Below, piece by piece: positions 41,296-45,438 of a stretch of DNA of 45,438 nt. Position numbers and translations under genes: made by a program. The notes under the pieces are model-generated. The model was not told where the DNA came from, ran no database searches, and worked only from the letters and a program-made list of their open reading frames with translations. The stretch's first letter is position 1, and each line of letters opens with the position of its first letter. Source of the DNA: Candidatus Poribacteria bacterium (GTDB taxonomy: Bacteria > Poribacteria > WGA-4E > WGA-3G); contig JAJECK010000152.1 of assembly GCA_022822085.1 (NCBI GenBank), positions 1-45,438 on the forward strand, given 5' to 3'.

Positions 41296-42096
41296 ATGAA
41301 AATACTTTGCCGAATGGCAGCGTTTGATTTAGATGGCACATTATTGAGTAGCCATAACCAACTGTCTGATGAGAATCGTGAAGCACTGCAGGCACTATCA
41401 ACAAATGATGTGCTTGTTGTATTGGTATCAGGTAGGATGCACAGGTCAATTTTACCTATCAGTGAACAGATAGGATTAGAAAATCCTATTATTTCCTATA
41501 ATGGTGGCATGGTCAAACATGCAATCACAGGTGAGATATATCACCACACACCTGTTTCAACAGAGGATGCAAAAGAGGTTGTCAAGGATTGTATAGAACA
41601 GAATTTACATCTAAATTATTGTTGGAACGATGAACTTTATGTCGCTGCAAGAAATGAATGGAGCGATCTGTATGAACTTCGAACAGGTGTTCCTGCAACT
41701 CCAGTAGGCGATCTTAATTTGATGGTTGAAAAAACACCCACGAAACTCCTCATAATCCATCCAGCAGAAAAACTTCAACCCTTATTAACGAGATTTAAAA
41801 CAAAGTATGTTGATACTCTTTATGTCACACAGACGCAACCGGAATACATAGAATTTATGAATCCAGAGGTGACAAAGGGACGCGCACTGACAGCACTTGC
41901 TGACCAATGTAATATACCGATAGATTCAGTTGTTGCTTTCGGTGATAGTTACAACGATGAGAGTCTATTAAGAACAGCAGGATTTGGAATTGCGATGGAT
42001 AATGCAGTTGAGCCGATAAAAGCGTGCGCTGATTATATCACCACGTCAAATGATGAAAACGGTGTAGCAAGAGCTATTTGGGACTTAATACTCTAA
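41296..42096 (+). CDS. HAD-superfamily Cof-type sugar phosphatase
   Basis: A 266-residue HAD hydrolase of the Cof/YidA (subclass IIB) type. Motif I is FDLDGTLLS (Asp nucleophile and acid/base), motif II is VLVSGRM, the motif III Lys is in EVTKGRAL, and motif IV is FGDSYNDESLL. The cap (about 85-185) inserts between motifs II and III. Cof enzymes hydrolyse sugar phosphates and some cofactors. It follows the MalK-like ATPase by 23 bp, a pairing that would suit handling of imported sugars. The exact substrate cannot be read from the sequence. Confidence 0.9.
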   Translation: MKILCRMAAFDLDGTLLSSHNQLSDENREALQALSTNDVLVVLVSGRMHRSILPISEQIGLENPIISYNGGMVKHAITGEIYHHTPVSTEDAKEVVKDCIEQNLHLNYCWNDELYVAARNEWSDLYELRTGVPATPVGDLNLMVEKTPTKLLIIHPAEKLQPLLTRFKTKYVDTLYVTQTQPEYIEFMNPEVTKGRALTALADQCNIPIDSVVAFGDSYNDESLLRTAGFGIAMDNAVEPIKACADYITTSNDENGVARAIWDLIL

Positions 42097-42144
42097 TATA
42101 TATTGCAGAGTATGACTAGCATATTGTAGGTTACAGATGAAAAA

Positions 42145-42402
42145 TCACCGAAGTTTGGAAGACTCCTGATATGGAAAATCTGCCATTAGTACGTAGGAAT
42201 TCCCCTCACGTTTTAAGGACATACTGACAGAATTCATAGTAAATTCAAAGTATTTCGCCAACACTTCAGTTAGTTCAAATTGTAATTTCTTCATTGAATC
42301 CTCGCTAACATCAAACCTATCCTGTGTGAGGATGAGTTTTAGTCGCTGCGTTGCGATATTACTTGATTTTGTTTTACGGGAAAATATACTTTTGAAATCC
42401 AT
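42145..42402 (-). CDS. minE: Cell division topological specificity factor MinE
   Basis: An 85-residue MinE. The N-terminal amphipathic stretch MDFKSIFSRK binds membrane. Then comes the MinD-stimulating region with RLKLILTQDRFD, and a C-terminal anti-MinCD topological domain with MKKLQFELTEVLAKYFEF and VSMSLKREGNSYVLMADFPY. It stimulates the MinD ATPase and drives pole-to-pole oscillation, so this organism likely uses an oscillating Min system. It is last in the minC-minD-minE operon, 12 bp after minD. Confidence 0.95.
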   Translation of the reverse strand: MDFKSIFSRKTKSSNIATQRLKLILTQDRFDVSEDSMKKLQFELTEVLAKYFEFTMNSVSMSLKREGNSYVLMADFPYQESSKLR

Positions 42403-42414
42403 GATTTCCTCTTT

Positions 42415-43212
42415 TTACTTTCTTGAAAACCAGTTGAGAATGTTTGAAAAAAAGTTGTCTTCTCGCATTTCTGGAATTGGCACACGTTGTCCAGTCATAC
42501 GTCGTGCAATTCGCATATATGCCTCAGCACCGGGAGAACCATCGTTATGAACGAGTGGAACACCTCGGTTTGTTGATGCAATAACACCTTCGTCTTCAGG
42601 CACAATGCCAAGAAGATCTATGTTCAGAATGTCTAATACATCATTCTTACTAATCATATTACCTTTTTTAACGAGTGTTGGCGATAATCTATTCAGAATC
42701 AAACTGATAGGATTAATATCTTGGTTTTGTAATAATCCGATAATGCGGTCTGCATCACGGATTGCAGATACGTCAGGTGTAGTGATGATGATAGCTTCTT
42801 CTGCCCCAGCGGCAGCATTATGAAACCCTTGTTCAATACCAGCAGGTGAGTCTATAAGTACAAAATCGTACTCCACTTTTAGTCTTTCACAAATGTCCTG
42901 CATCTGTTCAGGTTTAATATCATCTTTTCTGTTACGCTGTGATGCTGCAAGCAGCATCAAATCTTCAACTCTTCTGTCTTTTACAAGTGCTTTTTCTAAA
43001 TCACATTTTTTTTCAATTACATCCATAGATGTAAAAACAACACGACTCTCTAAACCCATAACAACATCAAGATTACGTAAACCGACATCAGCATCAATGA
43101 TGACGACAGTTTTGCCGAGCAATGCTAAAGCGGTCCCGATATTTGCGGTTGAGGTTGTTTTGCCGACTCCCCCTTTTCCAGAAGTAATCACGATTACCTT
43201 ACCCATATTCAA
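42415..43212 (-). CDS. minD: Septum site-determining ATPase MinD
   Basis: A 265-residue MinD ParA-family ATPase. The deviant Walker A is GKGGVGKTTSTANIG, with further family parts VVIIDADVGLRNLDVVMGLE, DFVLIDSPAGIE and a C-terminal amphipathic membrane-targeting helix, NFFSNILNWFSRK. It binds membrane in its ATP form, recruits MinC to block FtsZ rings away from midcell, and is released by MinE. Between minC (11-bp gap) and minE, all in the same direction. Confidence 0.98.
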   Translation of the reverse strand: MNMGKVIVITSGKGGVGKTTSTANIGTALALLGKTVVIIDADVGLRNLDVVMGLESRVVFTSMDVIEKKCDLEKALVKDRRVEDLMLLAASQRNRKDDIKPEQMQDICERLKVEYDFVLIDSPAGIEQGFHNAAAGAEEAIIITTPDVSAIRDADRIIGLLQNQDINPISLILNRLSPTLVKKGNMISKNDVLDILNIDLLGIVPEDEGVIASTNRGVPLVHNDGSPGAEAYMRIARRMTGQRVPIPEMREDNFFSNILNWFSRK

Positions 43213-43223
43213 CCTTCCTTCAT

Positions 43224-43895
43224 TTAGAATTTAATGAATTCTTCTACGATGATAATATCTTCAGCACCGACACGTGCGATTTCTGGATATCCTCTCGGTT
43301 TTTGACCTAATGGAGGCCGATTCACATACGAACCAATTTGTAGTTGTAATGGAACCAATTCCATTGCCATAATAACAGATGTTAGTTTTCCGTGTGCACC
43401 TGCATGTGCATTTCCTCGCAAAGCCCCAAGAACTATTACATCACCAGATGCGATAACTTCACCACCAGGATTAACATCACCATATATAATAACGCTTCCA
43501 GTTAAACAAGATGTAGTTTGACCGGAGCGTATTGTTTGGCGGACGATTTGAGCATGCCCATAATCTTGTTGATTATCTGCTGGTAAACCTTGTGGTATAC
43601 TGTGTGCTGCAGGTGCTGCCAGAATTGGTGATTCGTCATTCTCATCTAATACGTTGAATCCACTGACTACAAGATTATAGTTATCAGAAAGATGTGTTTC
43701 TAAATTCCTAAGATCATCTGAAGTTAAGGGTGATGTTGACATATCAATGTGCACAGAAGTACCTGATAAGGGTTGATTCATACCACTAATCAATTCCTTG
43801 ATAGCATTCTGAATGTCAATAAGTGAGACCTTTGGTCTGATAATTAGATGTAAACCGTCTTTGTATCCTCTGAGTTTCACAACTGCATTTTCCAT
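43224..43895 (-). CDS. minC: Septum site-determining protein MinC
   Basis: A 223-residue MinC. The start at 43895 gives MENAVVKLRGYKDGLHLII, a typical N-terminal domain (about 1-105) that inhibits FtsZ polymerisation; an upstream in-frame ATG at 43931 adds 12 unmatched residues. The C-terminal right-handed beta-helix (about 118-215) is clear: QTIRSGQTTSCLTGSVIIYGD, NPGGEVIASGDVIVLGALRG and NAHAGAHG. This domain dimerises and binds MinD. It is the first gene of minCDE on the minus strand and lies 53-89 bp after the lactate-racemase-like gene. Confidence 0.95.
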   Translation of the reverse strand: MENAVVKLRGYKDGLHLIIRPKVSLIDIQNAIKELISGMNQPLSGTSVHIDMSTSPLTSDDLRNLETHLSDNYNLVVSGFNVLDENDESPILAAPAAHSIPQGLPADNQQDYGHAQIVRQTIRSGQTTSCLTGSVIIYGDVNPGGEVIASGDVIVLGALRGNAHAGAHGKLTSVIMAMELVPLQLQIGSYVNRPPLGQKPRGYPEIARVGAEDIIIVEEFIKF

Positions 43896-43984
43896 AGTAT
43901 TCTCACATGAAACAATATTGCTTTTATACATCTTAGTATTTTATAAGATGTTGTAATTTTAATTAACGGATAATTTTATAAAAC

Positions 43985-45253
43985 TCACAATTTTGCTAAT
44001 ACATAGGGTCCTTCAGGAATCGCTGCAATCTGAACATTATTCCCATATCTTTTTATTATATCTTCAATTCCATCTTGCGGTTTTTCTAATGGATGTACAA
44101 ATAGTTTTGATCTTTGCTGAGATGGTATCCCATCAGTATAAAAATAGATATCAGCTTTACGTGCAACTTTAGCCAATTCCTCCAACTGCCATTGATCTAT
44201 CACGAAATTTTCGGGGTTATATAACCCTTCTACGAATGCAGTTAAATCATCAGTTTTGAAGAGCAAATCGGTGAAAGGTTTACTTCCAATTCCTTCACTG
44301 CATGCCGCTACAAGGAGTATACTTCCTCCTTGTTTTACAATTTCAACTGCGGTTAGTAATCCTTTTATTGCCTGATAGAATGTAGTGTCTAAAGGGTAAC
44401 CTGCACTTGATACAACAACAGCGTCAACAGGTTCAGGTATAGTTACTTTTGCCTGATTTTCAACGAAATGTGCACCAGCCAGATGTGATTCAACCAAATC
44501 ACCCGCGAAGACACCTGTTATCTGCCGTTTTTTATCTATAGCAACATTTAGATTAAAATCTACTCCTGCCATCAATGCAATTTCGGTAGCCTCCATGTGG
44601 AATGGATTTCCATCCAATATTCCTACTGCCGATTTTGGGTGTTCCATCAACTCTGGTCCATGCATAATTTTCATTGTTTCAATAGATGCCAGACCTGGGC
44701 AGATTGCCTTTCTTCCACCTGAATAACCCGCCATTAAATGAGGTTCTATTAATCCAGTAACAATTTTTAAATCTGCTTCAAGATATGTTCTGTCAATATA
44801 AACTGGTGTGCCATTATTTGTTTCACCAAGGTATGAGTGTGTTTCCGGTTTTTGAGAAAAATGATTTATAATTTGGTAAGAGTCCATGATTGAACGACCA
44901 ACCATTTCCTCAAGTTCTTTACCGTCATTAGGGCGGTGAATACCTGTCGCTATCAGGATAGTGATTTTATCACGAGAAATCCCTTGCTGTTCAAGTGTTT
45001 CCAGTATCGGAGGTAGAATTACCTTATTTGGAACAGGTCGGGTGATGTCAGAAATTACGACACAAGCAGACTTTCGTTCCTTTGCCAGTTCAGCCAAAGG
45101 AGGAGATGCAATAGGTTGAGAAATCTCATTCTGAACAGAGGCATCAACGTCATCAAGTGGAATGGATTGGGCGGTTTCTAAGACACCTGCTAAATTAGCA
45201 TCAGGAATTTCCACCTTTACTGTGCCATGACCATATCTCATCTCTATTTGCAT
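43985..45253 (-). CDS. Nickel-dependent lactate racemase-like protein (LarA family, DUF2088)
   Basis: A 422-residue LarA-family protein. His106 (TGIHRP), His172 and Lys182 (EPHLMAGYSGGRKAICPG) occupy the places of His108, His174 and Lys184 known in Lactobacillus plantarum LarA, which carries a nickel-pincer cofactor bound to that Lys. The two-lobed family layout is seen. LarA homologues racemise lactate and a range of other 2-hydroxy acids, malate and some sugar acids. The cofactor synthesis genes larB, larC and larE are not in the window, so function depends on genes elsewhere. Two near starts exist (45253 and 45241); the first is used. Confidence 0.88.
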   Translation of the reverse strand: MQIEMRYGHGTVKVEIPDANLAGVLETAQSIPLDDVDASVQNEISQPIASPPLAELAKERKSACVVISDITRPVPNKVILPPILETLEQQGISRDKITILIATGIHRPNDGKELEEMVGRSIMDSYQIINHFSQKPETHSYLGETNNGTPVYIDRTYLEADLKIVTGLIEPHLMAGYSGGRKAICPGLASIETMKIMHGPELMEHPKSAVGILDGNPFHMEATEIALMAGVDFNLNVAIDKKRQITGVFAGDLVESHLAGAHFVENQAKVTIPEPVDAVVVSSAGYPLDTTFYQAIKGLLTAVEIVKQGGSILLVAACSEGIGSKPFTDLLFKTDDLTAFVEGLYNPENFVIDQWQLEELAKVARKADIYFYTDGIPSQQRSKLFVHPLEKPQDGIEDIIKRYGNNVQIAAIPEGPYVLAKL

Positions 45254-45313
45254 TTGTATTATTCCAAAGTAACTTGTCCGAAATTGTTATGTATGTTACA
45301 ATACCTTCGCCAA

Positions 45314-45438
45314 TTATCCTGGTTTTAATTCAGGTTGCGTGTAGTGAATAGCACCGATTGATCCCAGATGTTCATTGATTTGCTGAATAACAATAGGTTC
45401 AGGTTTTTGCGGAAGTATTTTTAATGTTTCGATCATAT
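45314..45438 (-). CDS. C-terminal end of a gene cut by the window edge
   Basis: An open frame on the minus strand enters the window at 45438 and stops at 45314-45316. The visible 40 or so residues include TLKILPQKPEPIVIQQINEH and end IHYTQPELKPG. It is too short to assign to a family, and whether the ATG at 45434-45436 is internal or the start cannot be known. It would end 60 bp before the lactate-racemase-like gene on the same strand. Confidence 0.4.
   Translation of the reverse strand, partial: MIETLKILPQKPEPIVIQQINEHLGSIGAIHYTQPELKPG

Overview
The window is a stretch of chromosome from a Gram-negative-type bacterium. It encodes two lipoproteins with clear lipoboxes, a LolB-like protein and several proteins with signal peptides. 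The base composition is moderately AT-rich. The mix of genes points to Candidatus Poribacteria or a close relative among marine or sponge-associated bacteria: repeated phytanoyl-CoA dioxygenase (PhyH) genes, Gfo/Idh/MocA oxidoreductases, enolase-superfamily enzymes, TolB/PD40-type propellers and LamG proteins. That placement is an inference from gene content, not from a marker gene.

Layout. 341-4916 is a membrane operon: a NfeD/ClpP-class protease, a short NfeD, two tandem flotillin-like FloA proteins and a small membrane protein, closed by a good intrinsic terminator. 4977-7900 holds palindromic repeats, a transposase remnant and two secreted-protein genes on the minus strand. 7908-13944 is a catabolic block: an odd enolase-superfamily member, a lipoprotein, a Gfo/Idh enzyme, a PhyH and a galactonate-dehydratase-like enzyme. 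13945-15770 holds a decayed DNA methyltransferase and a two-gene module ending in a retropepsin-like protein. 16019-23545 is the housekeeping core: argD, a lolB-like gene, ispE, tRNA-Gln(UUG), rplY, an amidase, a GerMN protein, pth and a D-threonine-aldolase/D-serine-dehydratase-like gene. 23599-32946 mixes a DUF1611 protein, a TIM-barrel isomerase, a DNA glycosylase, mutS, a second PD40 propeller and two Gfo/Idh enzymes. 33288-42096 is a second catabolic block: two tandem PhyH, a ThDP enzyme, two LamG proteins, a PEP-hydrolase-like TIM barrel, another PhyH, a MalK-like ATPase and a HAD phosphatase. 42145-45253 (minus) carries minCDE and a lactate-racemase-like gene.

Three observations stand out. 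First, four secreted proteins of two unrelated folds (two PD40 propellers and two LamG proteins) end in the same ungapped C-terminal motif, V-[ST]-(P)-x-G-K-x4-W-[GA]-x-[IL]-K. This could be an undescribed sorting or anchoring tag. Second, the intergenic regions hold at least six kinds of palindromic, MITE-like element. Two copies of one kind lie within 2 bp of stop codons, and another element is bounded by a 19-bp direct repeat that includes a stop codon. Third, two of the four PhyH proteins have His-Gly-Gly where the iron-binding His-x-Asp would be expected, a feature also known from non-haem iron halogenases. The lolB-ispE-tRNA-Gln-rplY-pth order also recalls the proteobacterial lolB-ispE-tRNA-prs-rplY-pth neighbourhood, here without prs.
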